A stretch of 64,000 nt of DNA, from positions 1,089,501 through 1,153,500 of the forward strand of contig NZ_CP058595.1 in the NCBI RefSeq assembly GCF_013402795.1, given 5' to 3'. How positions within the stretch are numbered: position 1 is the stretch's first letter; the number at the start of each line of letters is the position of its first letter. Shown here in pieces: positions 35,646 to 44,947 of the stretch. The notes beneath the pieces were generated by a model. It ran no database searches. It saw only the letters and a list, made by a program, of their open reading frames with translations, and was not told where the DNA came from. The DNA is from Costertonia aggregata (GTDB taxonomy: Bacteria; Bacteroidota; Bacteroidia; Flavobacteriales; Flavobacteriaceae). A program made the translations under genes and the position numbers.

Positions 35646-37055
35646 TCATTCAGGTTTAGACCAGTCGGAATCCTTAAACACAGGGTTTATAGTGTAGGTT
35701 TTGTACAGGACTTCCACCGTAGCTCCCTCAGCTTCGGTCACTTCAGAAAATGGAAGCAAAAGTCCATCTGTTTTTGTTAGGTCTTTCAAATAGGTTATTT
35801 CATTTTTACCATCCTTTAGGATAAAGGTCGCCACGATGGTATGCTCATTTTTATTTACTACGTACCCTAGGGTACGCTCATCGACCATCAATGTAATCAA
35901 CATGATATTATCATCGGTTTGCCTTAGATCCAGAAGTGTTGCTCTATCCATAACGCTCTTTTGCAACCCGAAGATTCCACCCAAGAAAGTAGCCTTTAAT
36001 TCTTTTATGCGATAGGGCGGCATCTCTCGATAAACACCAGATCGGTATACCCACCCTTTGTTACCTTCCAGTTGTTCAACGTATTCAAAATTGGGTGTTT
36101 GGGACTCTAATCGAATGTGGTTTTGTTCCACATCCATCAAAACCTGAAACTTTATTCCCGAGATTACCACTTCGGTTTTTAAGCCTTTAAGCTGATCTAT
36201 GGCCTCACCGCCGTGTGCTTTTTTAATGCTTTTTAAAACATCCTGTCCAGATGATTCTAATGTTTTGGATACATCAATATCTTGAGAAGCCTCTTTTTGA
36301 ACCGTATCGGATTCTTCCTCGGTATTTTCATCATCGTCACCATAAAAAAATATTGACCCATTGATAGCTACCATAGATATCTCGCCATCAGTAATTTTCT
36401 CATAAAAAAAACTATTTTTTTCTATCTGCCCATTATCATAGTACAAGGTCAATAATCCGTTTTTGATCGTATATTTTCCTTTCCCGGAACTATCGCTGCT
36501 AGTTCCCCCAGCCACATTGTTTCCACTTACCATTACACCGCCAGATGCTTTTCTGTCAAAAGTACCGTTGTCGTAAAAATTATAGCCCTCATAACTTTGC
36601 GTACCCACATACACCAAACCCGTACCCATGCCACCGGAACTACTGGCACTGGAAAAATCATAATATCCTTTTGGAACGGTATTGGGCACTATCATTTTTA
36701 CCATTTGGGCTCCTGCATAATAAATTGATTCATAGCCCTCTTCATCTGTTTCAAAGAAAATGGTATCGTTTTCTTCGGAACTATCCAGATACTCCATTAA
36801 AATCTTATCCTTTACTTTTTTATAATGCCCGGTAACCTTGGTCTGCCAATCCTGCTCTTCCAAACTCTCACAAAATGTACCGTTTTTCCTGAACAACACC
36901 ACATGATCGTAGCTACCCATACTTACACCCCAAGTAAAGCTTTTGCCACCATACACAACGTCTGATGACGAAACCTGCGATGTAACGGTTGCCCCGTAAA
37001 GGATGACAACGGCGAAACACAATTTTAATGATAAACGAAAAACATGCTTTTTCAT
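35646..37055 (-). CDS. Secreted protein of unknown function, LolA-like C-terminal half
   Basis: 469 residues with a signal peptide (hydrophobic LKLCFAVVILYGATVTS, cut near SQV). The N-terminal half has Gly/Ser-rich repeats around YDFSSASSSGGMGTGLVYVG and YDNGTFDRKASGGV that look like lipocalin-type strands. The C-terminal half (about 265-465; IKKAHGGEAIDQLKGLKTEVVISG, GNKGWVYRSGVYREMP) resembles lipoprotein-sorting/LolA-like folds often seen in Bacteroidota. No catalytic motif. Not recognised beyond that. Confidence 0.65.
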   Translation of the reverse strand: MKKHVFRLSLKLCFAVVILYGATVTSQVSSSDVVYGGKSFTWGVSMGSYDHVVLFRKNGTFCESLEEQDWQTKVTGHYKKVKDKILMEYLDSSEENDTIFFETDEEGYESIYYAGAQMVKMIVPNTVPKGYYDFSSASSSGGMGTGLVYVGTQSYEGYNFYDNGTFDRKASGGVMVSGNNVAGGTSSDSSGKGKYTIKNGLLTLYYDNGQIEKNSFFYEKITDGEISMVAINGSIFFYGDDDENTEEESDTVQKEASQDIDVSKTLESSGQDVLKSIKKAHGGEAIDQLKGLKTEVVISGIKFQVLMDVEQNHIRLESQTPNFEYVEQLEGNKGWVYRSGVYREMPPYRIKELKATFLGGIFGLQKSVMDRATLLDLRQTDDNIMLITLMVDERTLGYVVNKNEHTIVATFILKDGKNEITYLKDLTKTDGLLLPFSEVTEAEGATVEVLYKTYTINPVFKDSDWSKPE

Positions 37056-37075
37056 ATACGATGCCGATTTTACAT

Positions 37076-39376
37076 TTAGGATATCTTATTTAAAGTTACT
37101 TTGATGGACTTGCTGATCGGGGTCTTGCTCCGGTCCGCAAAATGATTGTACGGTACCAGAACATTGGTCTCAGGAAAATAAGCCGCAAGATTACCTTTGG
37201 GTATATTATAAGGGATGACAAGGAAGTTATGGGCAGTCCTCACCGTATTATCGTAGTTACTGCTAATATTCACAACATCCTGTTTTTCAAACTGAAGGCT
37301 GTTCATATCCTCCTTATTCATAAAAAGTACCCTTCGCTCATTGTAGATTCCCCGATATCTATCATCCAAACCGTAAATGGTAGTGTTGAACTGGTCGTGC
37401 GAACGAACGGTCATCAACATAAATTCATCGGCCTTCAAAGCATGATCCGGAAGTTTGTTGATGGTCAACTGTGCCTTCCCATTGGGCAATTTGCTAAAAT
37501 CCCGCTCCCGTACATTATTGGGCAAATAATACCCTACCCCTTTGGAACGTTCTTCGGTTTGTTCGAATCCTTTGGCCACTTTGTCGATATACTCCCTAAC
37601 CAACCCATAGTCATTTCCCAAAGCATTCCAACCCATTACATGTTTGCCTTCAAAATACGTATCGGCCAACGTAGCAATAATTTCAGGTTCGCTCATCAAA
37701 TTATCCGAAGCCGGTTTCAAAATACCTTTGGACTGGGTAACCCTGCCCATACTGTTCTCGACGGTGAAATTTCGTTGTTTCCCATTTTTCATATCCTTTT
37801 CGGAACGTCCGATAGTGGGTAAAATGAGTGCCGTTTTCCCCGTGACCAAATGCGTGCGGTTCAACTTTGTACTTACCTGTACCGTAAGCTCACAGTTCTG
37901 CAATGCTTTAGCCGTATATTCGGTATCCGAGGCCGCCATTAAAAAATTACCGCCCAAACACATAAACACCTTGGCCTTACCGTCATACATGGCTTTCATG
38001 GCCCCGACCGTATCTACACCTTCTTTGGTAGGCGGGTCAAATCCCAAGTGTTTTTTTATTCTTTGGTTAAGCCCTTTATCTACAAAATGCTGAATGCCTA
38101 CCGAACGATCTCCCTGCACATTACTATGGCCCCGAACGGGACAGGTACCGGCATTTGGTTTTCCCAATGCTCCCTTTAAAAGCAAAAGATTGATATATTC
38201 CCGTATATTTTCAACACCGTTCTTATGCTGGGTAAGGCCCATGGCCCAACAAACGATGATTTTATCCTTTTTGGCAAGCAGGTCAACCGTTTCGTTTACT
38301 TTTTCTTCGGTTACACCGCACTGGGTCAAAAGTTGAGTTTCATCATAACTTGAGATATCTTTTAGAAGTTCATCATAGCCATCTACGAATTTCTGTATAA
38401 ACGTATGGTCAAAAACGGTTTTTGTATCGGCATCCAAACGAGCCAGTCGTTTTAAAATCAATTTTACCAAAGCAATATCTTGATTGATGCTTACCTGCAA
38501 ATGGATATCGGCCATATTCTCTCCCCCGCCCAAAACCCCTTTGATATTTTGCGGATTCCTAAAATTGACCAATCCGGTTTCTTCCAATGGGTTTATACTG
38601 ATGACCTTGCCACCATTACGCTTGCATTTCTCCAATGCCGATAACATCCTGGGATGGTTTGTTCCCGGGTTTTGCCCCGCCACAATGACCACTTCGGCTT
38701 CGTATAAATCCTCTAACTTTGCAGAGCCTTTGCCAATACCTAAGGTCTCACCGAGTGCCACCCCGCTGCTCTCATGGCACATATTGGAACAATCGGGCAT
38801 ATTATTGGTACCGAAGGCCCGTGCGAACATTCCATATAAAAAGGCTGCCTCATTGCTTGATCGGCCCGAAGTGTAAAAAATAGCTTCATCGGGAGAATCC
38901 AATTTTTTGAGCTCTTCGGAAATCAACTCAAATGCATCTTGCCAAGAAATAGGTTCATACCTTACACTATTGGGCTTGAGAACCATTGGCGCTATCAACC
39001 TTCCGAATTTGTTAAGCTCATAATCGGTAAGCAAAGAGAGTTCCTCTACGGAATGTTTTTGAAAAAAGTCCTTTCCTATATTTTGGGTCGTGGCTTCATC
39101 TGCCAAGGCTTTTGCGCCATTTTCGCAATATTCTGCAATTTTAGAAGGTTTTTCGGGGTCTGGCCAAGCGCAGCTAGGACAATCAAAACCATCTTTTTGA
39201 TTCATTTCCAGCAAGGCCTTCATAGAGCGTACAATCCCCATTTCCTTAAATCCGTGCCGTAAAGCCTCTTTTACTCCCAGCATTCCTGCGGCATGGGTAA
39301 CGGGGTCTTTCAATCGTAAATCCATCAATTTCTCGGAACCACGAACAGATACTTTTCTTTTAAACTCCTTTTGCAT
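37076..39376 (-). CDS. FdhF/YdeP-family molybdopterin oxidoreductase
   Basis: 766 residues. The YdeP-type N-terminus has a short Cys cluster (CPSCAWPDPEKP near 66-77). Molybdopterin-binding segments are IFYTSGRSSNEAAFLYG near 160, MCHESSGVALGETLGIGKGS near 200, and a C-terminal dinucleotide domain with RSHDQFNTTIYGLDDRYRG. A cytosolic formate-dehydrogenase-like enzyme of unknown substrate; in enterobacteria YdeP links to acid resistance. It needs molybdate, which the mod genes 8-10 kb away would import. The gap to umuC upstream is 422 bp. Confidence 0.88.
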   Translation of the reverse strand: MQKEFKRKVSVRGSEKLMDLRLKDPVTHAAGMLGVKEALRHGFKEMGIVRSMKALLEMNQKDGFDCPSCAWPDPEKPSKIAEYCENGAKALADEATTQNIGKDFFQKHSVEELSLLTDYELNKFGRLIAPMVLKPNSVRYEPISWQDAFELISEELKKLDSPDEAIFYTSGRSSNEAAFLYGMFARAFGTNNMPDCSNMCHESSGVALGETLGIGKGSAKLEDLYEAEVVIVAGQNPGTNHPRMLSALEKCKRNGGKVISINPLEETGLVNFRNPQNIKGVLGGGENMADIHLQVSINQDIALVKLILKRLARLDADTKTVFDHTFIQKFVDGYDELLKDISSYDETQLLTQCGVTEEKVNETVDLLAKKDKIIVCWAMGLTQHKNGVENIREYINLLLLKGALGKPNAGTCPVRGHSNVQGDRSVGIQHFVDKGLNQRIKKHLGFDPPTKEGVDTVGAMKAMYDGKAKVFMCLGGNFLMAASDTEYTAKALQNCELTVQVSTKLNRTHLVTGKTALILPTIGRSEKDMKNGKQRNFTVENSMGRVTQSKGILKPASDNLMSEPEIIATLADTYFEGKHVMGWNALGNDYGLVREYIDKVAKGFEQTEERSKGVGYYLPNNVRERDFSKLPNGKAQLTINKLPDHALKADEFMLMTVRSHDQFNTTIYGLDDRYRGIYNERRVLFMNKEDMNSLQFEKQDVVNISSNYDNTVRTAHNFLVIPYNIPKGNLAAYFPETNVLVPYNHFADRSKTPISKSIKVTLNKIS

Positions 39377-39527
39377 ACTTAAAGGTAAAGTTTATTTGGA
39401 AAACTTGGGTACTTCGCTTGTATGAAGAATCATCTACTTCCAAATTCATAAAAAATCAAAATAACACGATACACCACATAATTTTACGTGTTCACATCAA
39501 TTATTTTATGCGGCATATTCTAAATGG

Positions 39528-39622
39528 TATGTTTATATCGTAACAATCAACCAAAAGTAATTTTTTCATTTTCATATAGTGTTCTCGTAAAAGAGTCCTG
39601 TTCTAAAGACAGGGCTCTTTTT
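39528..39622 (+). ncRNA. Orphan intrinsic terminator, possibly ending a small RNA
   Basis: GAGTCCTG, 9-base loop, CAGGGCTC, then TTTTT (39593-39622) is a good plus-strand terminator, yet no plus-strand gene lies upstream (the YdeP gene points away). A weak promoter-like TATGTTTA at 39528-39535 (TTA 19 bp before) would give a transcript of about 85 bases. The hairpin is flanked by A and T runs on both sides, so it could instead act on the minus strand. The rest of the 422-bp gap 39377-39798 shows nothing else I can name, except a G8 run at 39659. Confidence 0.35.
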
Positions 39623-39784
39623 AGTTAGCGGCAATGTGCTTTTGCTTTTTATGGAATGGGGGGGGTGAGCCAATTTTTCCAAATAACATCATCTTAAATA
39701 ATCACACCTTGCGAAGACCATGAAATTTCATTTTTTCAGAAAAACGGATATTTATATTTTACCATTCGGCATAGATAAAAATTA

Positions 39785-39798
39785 GGTATTTTTATACC
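39785..39798. promoter_or_regulatory. Inverted repeat abutting the umuC start codon
   Basis: GGTAT-TTTT-ATACC directly precedes the umuC ATG at 39799. It overlaps a TATTTTTA stretch that could be a -7 element. A small palindrome at this position suits a repressor site for damage control, but Bacteroidota SOS boxes are not known to me in this form. Confidence 0.35.
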
Positions 39799-41055
39799 AT
39801 GTTCGCACTTGTTGATTGTAACAACTTTTATGCCTCTTGTGAGCGGGCTTTTCAGCCTTGGCTCAACAACAGGCCTGTTGCAATTTTGTCCAATAACGAC
39901 GGGTGCTTTATCTCTAGAAGCAGTGAAGCCAAGGCACTGGGCCTGCCCATGGCGGCTCCGGAATTCAAGTACAGGAATTTTTGCAAGGAAAAGGGCATAG
40001 CGGTTCTTTCCTCCAATTACCCGTTGTACGGCGATATGAGCAGTAGGGTAATGAATATTTTAGGGACTTTTACCCCGGATATGGAGGTTTACAGTATCGA
40101 CGAGGCTTTTTTAAAGTTCGATGGTTTCCAAGATTATGATTTCAACACGTATGGAAAAGAAATACAATACAAGGTAGAAAAATGCACGGGAATTCCTATA
40201 AGTATTGGTTTGGCCCCCACGAAAGCCTTGTCCAAAGTAGCCAACAAAATCGGTAAAAAGTTCAAGGAAAAAACAGGTGGGGTCTTTGTCATTGATTCTG
40301 AGGAAAGTCGAATAAAAGCCTTAAAATGGACCAAAATCGAAACTGTTTGGGGCATAGGCCGTGGTAATTTAAAACGATTACAGTCCCAAAACGTAAAAAC
40401 CGCTTATGATTTCACCCAACTTACTGACGAGTGGACCAAAAAACAAATGGGAATAATCGGTCTTCGATTAAAGAAAGATTTAGAGGGCAAGCCAACTTTA
40501 GGTTTGGATGATGATACCCGCGATAAAAAGGCCATTGCCACTACCCGCAGCTTTGAAAGCACCTATTCCGATATTGACAATATTCAAGAGCGCATATCTA
40601 CCTTTGCAGGGAGTTGCGCCGAAAAACTGCGCGCACAAAAAAGCAGTTGCAATATGGTACTGGTTTTTCTACGGAGTGATAAACACAAAAAAAATGACCT
40701 TCAAGACAGGAGCAGCACTTACGTGACATTGCCTTTTGCCACAGATTCAAGTTTGACCATAACCAACCATGCCGTACAGGCGGTTACATCTATCTACAAA
40801 AAGGGAATCAAATACAAAAAAGCAGGGGTCATCGTCACAGGATTGGTGCCGACCAATGCCAGGCAATTGGACTTGTTTCGCCGTGAAAATCCCAAACATG
40901 GGGAATTGATGAAAGTTATGGATAAAATAAACCACAAATACTTCAATAAAATAAAAATAGGAAACCAAGACCTACAGCGTACTTGGAAAATGCGCCAAGA
41001 ACACCTATCCCCAAAATACACGACCAATATCAATGATGTTATAAAAGTGAAATAA
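39799..41055 (+). CDS. umuC: Error-prone DNA polymerase V catalytic subunit
   Basis: 418 residues. Y-family motifs in order: FALVDCNNFYASCERAFQP (1-19, metal-binding D), the LSNNDGCFISRS segment near 30, VYSIDEAFLKF near 97 (second metal site), IPISIGLAPTKALSKVANKIGKK, and HhH-like VWGIGRGNLKRL. Full length to the UmuC C-terminal domain (DLFRRENPKHGELMKVMDKIN). It performs translesion synthesis with UmuD'. Here it lies upstream of umuD, whereas umuD usually comes first. Confidence 0.93.
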   Translation: MFALVDCNNFYASCERAFQPWLNNRPVAILSNNDGCFISRSSEAKALGLPMAAPEFKYRNFCKEKGIAVLSSNYPLYGDMSSRVMNILGTFTPDMEVYSIDEAFLKFDGFQDYDFNTYGKEIQYKVEKCTGIPISIGLAPTKALSKVANKIGKKFKEKTGGVFVIDSEESRIKALKWTKIETVWGIGRGNLKRLQSQNVKTAYDFTQLTDEWTKKQMGIIGLRLKKDLEGKPTLGLDDDTRDKKAIATTRSFESTYSDIDNIQERISTFAGSCAEKLRAQKSSCNMVLVFLRSDKHKKNDLQDRSSTYVTLPFATDSSLTITNHAVQAVTSIYKKGIKYKKAGVIVTGLVPTNARQLDLFRRENPKHGELMKVMDKINHKYFNKIKIGNQDLQRTWKMRQEHLSPKYTTNINDVIKVK

Positions 41056-41105
41056 GGTTGAAGTCAATATGGCCAAAAAATTCTTAAACACGACAAAACA
41101 ATAAT

Positions 41106-41134
41106 TTGGTATAGCCCCCAAGGTCATATTTTTG
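41106..41134 (+). promoter_or_regulatory. Promoter of umuD
   Basis: TTG at 41106-41108, 18 bp, TATTTTTG at 41127-41134: a full Bacteroidota consensus. It supports independent transcription of umuD and the start at 41180 rather than 41132, which would overlap the -7. Confidence 0.65.
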
Positions 41135-41179
41135 TGCCAAGCAGGCCAAAGTTTGGCGATTAAAAAGCAAGATAGATAC

Positions 41180-41623
41180 ATGAAAAAGAAAATCAATACT
41201 GAGCCTTTGCAATTTTTTGTGCCAAATACCCAAGGAAAAACGCAAGTTGCCTTTATCAATAGCGGTATTTCTGCCGGATTCCCTTCCCCGGCAGATGACT
41301 TTAAAGAAACCCGCATTAGCCTTGACAAAACCTTGATAAAAAACGAGGAAGCTACTTTTTACGCACGAGTTGAAGGTAAATCAATGATAGGTGCCGGTCT
41401 GGACGATGGTGACCTACTGGTCATTGATCGCAGCCTAGAGCCAGAACATGATAAGATAGCCGTGTGTTTTATTGACGGTGAGTTTACCGTAAAAAGATTA
41501 AAGGTAGAAAAAGATGCCGTTTACCTTATGCCAGAAAATAAATCCTACAAGCCTATAAAGGTTACCCAAGAGAACAATTTATTGATTTGGGGCATAGTGA
41601 CCTATGTCATAAAATCAGTTTAG
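41180..41623 (+). CDS. umuD: UmuD-like self-cleaving polymerase V subunit (S24 peptidase)
   Basis: I start at MKKKINTEPLQFF (41180, 147 residues). The cleavage site is seen as SAGFPSPADDF (Ala-Gly), catalytic Ser in EGKSMIGAGLDDGD and Lys in FTVKRLKVE, as in LexA/UmuD peptidases. After RecA-stimulated cleavage it activates UmuC. It has its own promoter, 124 bp after umuC. Confidence 0.92.
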   Translation: MKKKINTEPLQFFVPNTQGKTQVAFINSGISAGFPSPADDFKETRISLDKTLIKNEEATFYARVEGKSMIGAGLDDGDLLVIDRSLEPEHDKIAVCFIDGEFTVKRLKVEKDAVYLMPENKSYKPIKVTQENNLLIWGIVTYVIKSV

Positions 41624-41795
41624 CAACAAGCTATTGCAGGCTTTTGAATTGTGGTCATGGCAATTAGATGGATGCTAGAACCGTAACGCAACACCGGGAA
41701 CAATGAAGCAATAAGGGACTGCCATAATACGTTAGAGTTAGGTATAATGATCCTAATTGATCAGAAAACAATTCGTTTTTTAGTTAGCCATACCC

Positions 41796-42677
41796 ATGAG
41801 AGTTCTATTTCTTTTATTTTTTTGCTTGTTTTTTGGGTCAATGCGTCCTCAGAACAGTTCATCTGACAAAAAATCGGTAATCGTTATTACGCAACCCAAT
41901 CAAAATACGGTTTGGACCATTCCCGAACGGGTAAAATTAGAGTGGAGCACCATTGCCATTGATTCAACAAAATTCATTCGGTTTTTTTTGGTGAGGGATG
42001 AAATGGTCGTGCAAGAGTTGGGCTCCTTTAGAAACATCCAGTCAAAAAACGGAATAAGGCTTGCAAAAAATATAGGCTCGGGAAATAGGTATCAGGTAGT
42101 GGGCATGGAACTTTTTCCGGACGATAAATACCAAGTAGCAAAATTTGTAACTCCCTATTTCGCTATCGCCAATCCCGAATCTGATGAAAGAAAAAGAAAA
42201 CAAGAACTTGCCAACACGAATATTTTCGTTAAAAATGACAAAAGACCCAAAGGCAGTAAAGAACAAATGGTCAAAAACGATGTAGCTACCCAAAATGAAG
42301 AGAAAGAGATAAAAACCTACACGCGACAAGAGTTTGAAGGCAGAAAGATTTCGTACACCAAAGAACTGATATTTGACAGTGAAAATATTATGGTAAAGAT
42401 TTGGGACCATGGCCGGGAAGACGGGGATATTGTATCTATATATTTAAATGGTGTCTCTGTTGTTTCAAAACATTATCTGACCTATGCAAAGAAAGCGTTT
42501 GATATAAAATTGAATCCCAATAAGGCCAACGACCTCTTTTTATTTGCCCATAATTTGGGCAGCTCCCCCCCAAATACCGTTTCGGTCGAGATAACGGACG
42601 GTAATACATCTGAAAAAATAATCTTGAATTCCGACCTGCAAAGTTGTGAAGCTGTTTTGATAAGTGTCAAAAAATAG
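41796..42677 (+). CDS. Secreted two-domain protein of unknown function
   Basis: 293 residues. Signal peptide with hydrophobic LFLLFFCLFFGSM. The N-terminal domain (about 27-125; VIVITQPNQNTVWTIPERVKLEW) looks like a Kre9/KNH-type beta-sandwich. A charged linker (Lys/Glu/Asn, about 130-185) leads to a C-terminal domain with MVKIWDHGREDGDIVSIYLNGVSVV, a pattern common in secreted Bacteroidota proteins. No catalytic residues. Single gene between umuD and NUDIX. Confidence 0.65.
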   Translation: MRVLFLLFFCLFFGSMRPQNSSSDKKSVIVITQPNQNTVWTIPERVKLEWSTIAIDSTKFIRFFLVRDEMVVQELGSFRNIQSKNGIRLAKNIGSGNRYQVVGMELFPDDKYQVAKFVTPYFAIANPESDERKRKQELANTNIFVKNDKRPKGSKEQMVKNDVATQNEEKEIKTYTRQEFEGRKISYTKELIFDSENIMVKIWDHGREDGDIVSIYLNGVSVVSKHYLTYAKKAFDIKLNPNKANDLFLFAHNLGSSPPNTVSVEITDGNTSEKIILNSDLQSCEAVLISVKK

Positions 42678-42854
42678 AAATATTTTTTTTCCCTCTAAGT
42701 GTAGCAGATTATCCGTATTTTGATAAAAACTTGTTAAGTATTTTGCAATGTATTTGCCACTAGCGTAGCCGTTCAATTTTTTTCAAAATAAAAAATATCG
42801 AACCCCTGGCCTTTACTCAGAAAATGCATAACAATAAAGAAGATATTTTGCGTT

Positions 42855-43412
42855 ATGGACGAATTGATCGATATTACTGATGAAAATGGAAATATTTCCG
42901 GGAAGACCTGTCCCAAATCCGAAGCGCACCAAAAAGGGTATTGGCACACTAGCATACATGTTTGGCTGTACACAAAAGAGGGCAAACTGCTCATTCAAAA
43001 AAGGTCGGATAACAAAGATACATTTCCCAGCCTGTGGGATGTGTCCGTGGCAGGACATATTGGTGCCGGTGAGTCACCTCTTGATGGTGCAAAAAGGGAA
43101 GTTTTTGAGGAAATTGGGTTGACCGTATCAGTTGAGGAACTACAAAAAATAGGCACACGTAAAAGCAACCGAAAACACGGTGATACGCTTTTGGACAATG
43201 AATTTCAGCATGTGTACATTGCCCAATTAATGACACCCATAGACAAATTGAAGTTACAGGCAGAAGAGGTAGCGGATTTAAAACTTATTTCTATTTCACA
43301 ACTGAGAAAGGAAGTATACGACCAAATGGAAAAATCGTTGTATGTCCCCTATCCCAAAAAATATCTGGACATGATATTCAATGCGGTTAAAGAGAAAATA
43401 ACACGAGCATAA
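42855..43412 (+). CDS. NUDIX hydrolase, isopentenyl-diphosphate-isomerase-like
   Basis: 185 residues. The Nudix box is complete: G67-x5-E73-x7-R81-E82-x2-E85-E86-x-G88. The N-terminus (MDELIDITDENGNISGKTCPK) and WHTSIHVWLYTKEGKLLIQKRS resemble the IDI/YfcD subgroup. A Mg-dependent cytosolic diphosphate hydrolase or isomerase; substrate open. Confidence 0.88.
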   Translation: MDELIDITDENGNISGKTCPKSEAHQKGYWHTSIHVWLYTKEGKLLIQKRSDNKDTFPSLWDVSVAGHIGAGESPLDGAKREVFEEIGLTVSVEELQKIGTRKSNRKHGDTLLDNEFQHVYIAQLMTPIDKLKLQAEEVADLKLISISQLRKEVYDQMEKSLYVPYPKKYLDMIFNAVKEKITRA

Positions 43413-43628
43413 TAATTTAAGTTGGGCATAAACAATTTATAAATACATAATGACATCATCGCTAAAATTATTGAAATGGTAAAGACTTCATCTGCGATTC
43501 GTTTACTCAAATACATTCTTTTTTGATAATTGTCAATAAAATAGCAGGTTTTGGGCATTATGCATGCTTGTTGTAAAATTTGTCAATCCTTATCTTTCAA
43601 ATCAATTATCAACGCCAACTTTTAATTC

Positions 43629-44198
43629 GTGAATACAGTCATAATTGATATTATTAAAGGAGTTAGCAAAATTAGTGATGCAGCAGAAAAGGAATTGGAA
43701 TCAATGATCAGTTCCAAATTTATTCGTAAAGGAACCTATCTTTTAAAAGAAGGCGAAGTATGCTCGCACATCTATTTTATACATTTCGGTTTCGCCCATC
43801 AATTCAAGTGGAAAAAAAAGGATAAAATTTCCAACTTCTTCTGGTCCAACAACGATTTTGTCGCACATATGATATCGTTCTTGACCCAAACTCCTTGTAG
43901 GGAGAACATTGAAATACTGGAAGACAGCAAGGTTTATGCTATAAGTTATGTCGATTTGCAGTATATGTACAAAGAATATCCCGAATTCAACCATTTTGGG
44001 AGGTTGATGTTGGAAAAATATTTTTTGGAAATGGCCAACTTGGGCGAACTTTCAAAAGTAAGGCCGGCACGCAAAAGGTACGAGATCCTCGCCCAAAAGC
44101 AGCCTCACTTGCTACAGCTTGCGACTTCAGGACAAATTGCCTCCTATTTGAACATGTCACAAGAAACTTTAAGTCGAATACGGGCAAAACAAGAATAA
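43629..44198 (+). CDS. Crp/Fnr-family transcriptional regulator
   Basis: 189 residues from a GTG start at 43629. A cyclic-nucleotide-type beta-roll (about 20-115; KGTYLLKEGEVCSHIYFIHFGFAHQF) is followed by a long dimer helix and an HTH at the end (QLATSGQIASYLNMSQETLSRIRAK). No FeS-type Cys cluster, so not a classical Fnr. The effector and targets are unknown. Confidence 0.85.
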   Translation: MNTVIIDIIKGVSKISDAAEKELESMISSKFIRKGTYLLKEGEVCSHIYFIHFGFAHQFKWKKKDKISNFFWSNNDFVAHMISFLTQTPCRENIEILEDSKVYAISYVDLQYMYKEYPEFNHFGRLMLEKYFLEMANLGELSKVRPARKRYEILAQKQPHLLQLATSGQIASYLNMSQETLSRIRAKQE

Positions 44199-44388
44199 AA
44201 ACCTTCCCTTACGAGGTTCTTACTTAAATAAAGGTATGTTAAGGTCTATCAGCATCTGCCAAGTATCGTATTCCGAAAATCTTTTGATAAAAATCAAAAA
44301 ATGTATCATTTCATAGAATATCCCAAAGATAACTTACGCAAAAGGTATCTTCAACCGTTATTATTGAAACCGATAAATCAGTAAAAAC

Positions 44389-44883
44389 ATGAAAAAAATC
44401 AATCAGTTTTTAATCTTATTGATTGGGTTCACGCTACCCTTAAATTCCTGTTCCAAAGACGAATCAGATAACGAAGAAGGAAAAGTAACATTGATAGGCC
44501 AATGGGAACTTTCGGAGTTCAAGGTTACCGAAAATGCTTCCAACCCATTATTGCCAGATGCGGAAATAATCCTTAGCGAACTCATCGCAACCAATTGTAA
44601 GATTTTGGAATACGATTTCCGGGCCAATGGAGAGGTTTTTTCCGAAAGTACGATTCTTTATATCGGAACAGATCCCGAAAATATTTCATGCCCCTCCGGT
44701 GTTTCGGATTCCTTTAGCGGAACCTGGGAACTCAATGGAGATACGCTGATCTTTAACGATGGTCAGGGTACTGAATCCGAAGGTGCCCGAATAAGTCTAT
44801 CGAAGGATCGTTTGATAATCTACGGGGAAGGATTAAGTGCGGAGAACCTTTCCGGCACCGAATTTGTTCTTACAAGAAAATAG
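44389..44883 (+). CDS. Lipocalin-like domain lipoprotein
   Basis: 164 residues with a lipoprotein signal ending LNSC21 and an acidic SKDESDNEEG linker. The rest (LIGQWELSEFKV, FSGTWELNGDTLIF, LSKDRLIIYGEG, GTEFVLTRK) is a Bacteroidota lipocalin-like beta-barrel. An outer-membrane-attached protein of unknown ligand. Separate from the next gene by 64 bp on the same strand. Confidence 0.78.
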   Translation: MKKINQFLILLIGFTLPLNSCSKDESDNEEGKVTLIGQWELSEFKVTENASNPLLPDAEIILSELIATNCKILEYDFRANGEVFSESTILYIGTDPENISCPSGVSDSFSGTWELNGDTLIFNDGQGTESEGARISLSKDRLIIYGEGLSAENLSGTEFVLTRK

Positions 44884-44947
44884 GGACTGTTTTTAGTGTC
44901 GATTTTCAATTCGGTCCGCTCAAAAACAATCCGTTTAATTTCGTTTT

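Noticed and set aside
37142-38093. 226- and 149-codon plus-strand frames opposite the YdeP-type gene
   Set aside because: Shadow frames with no motif or promoter. The molybdopterin motifs on the minus strand are decisive.
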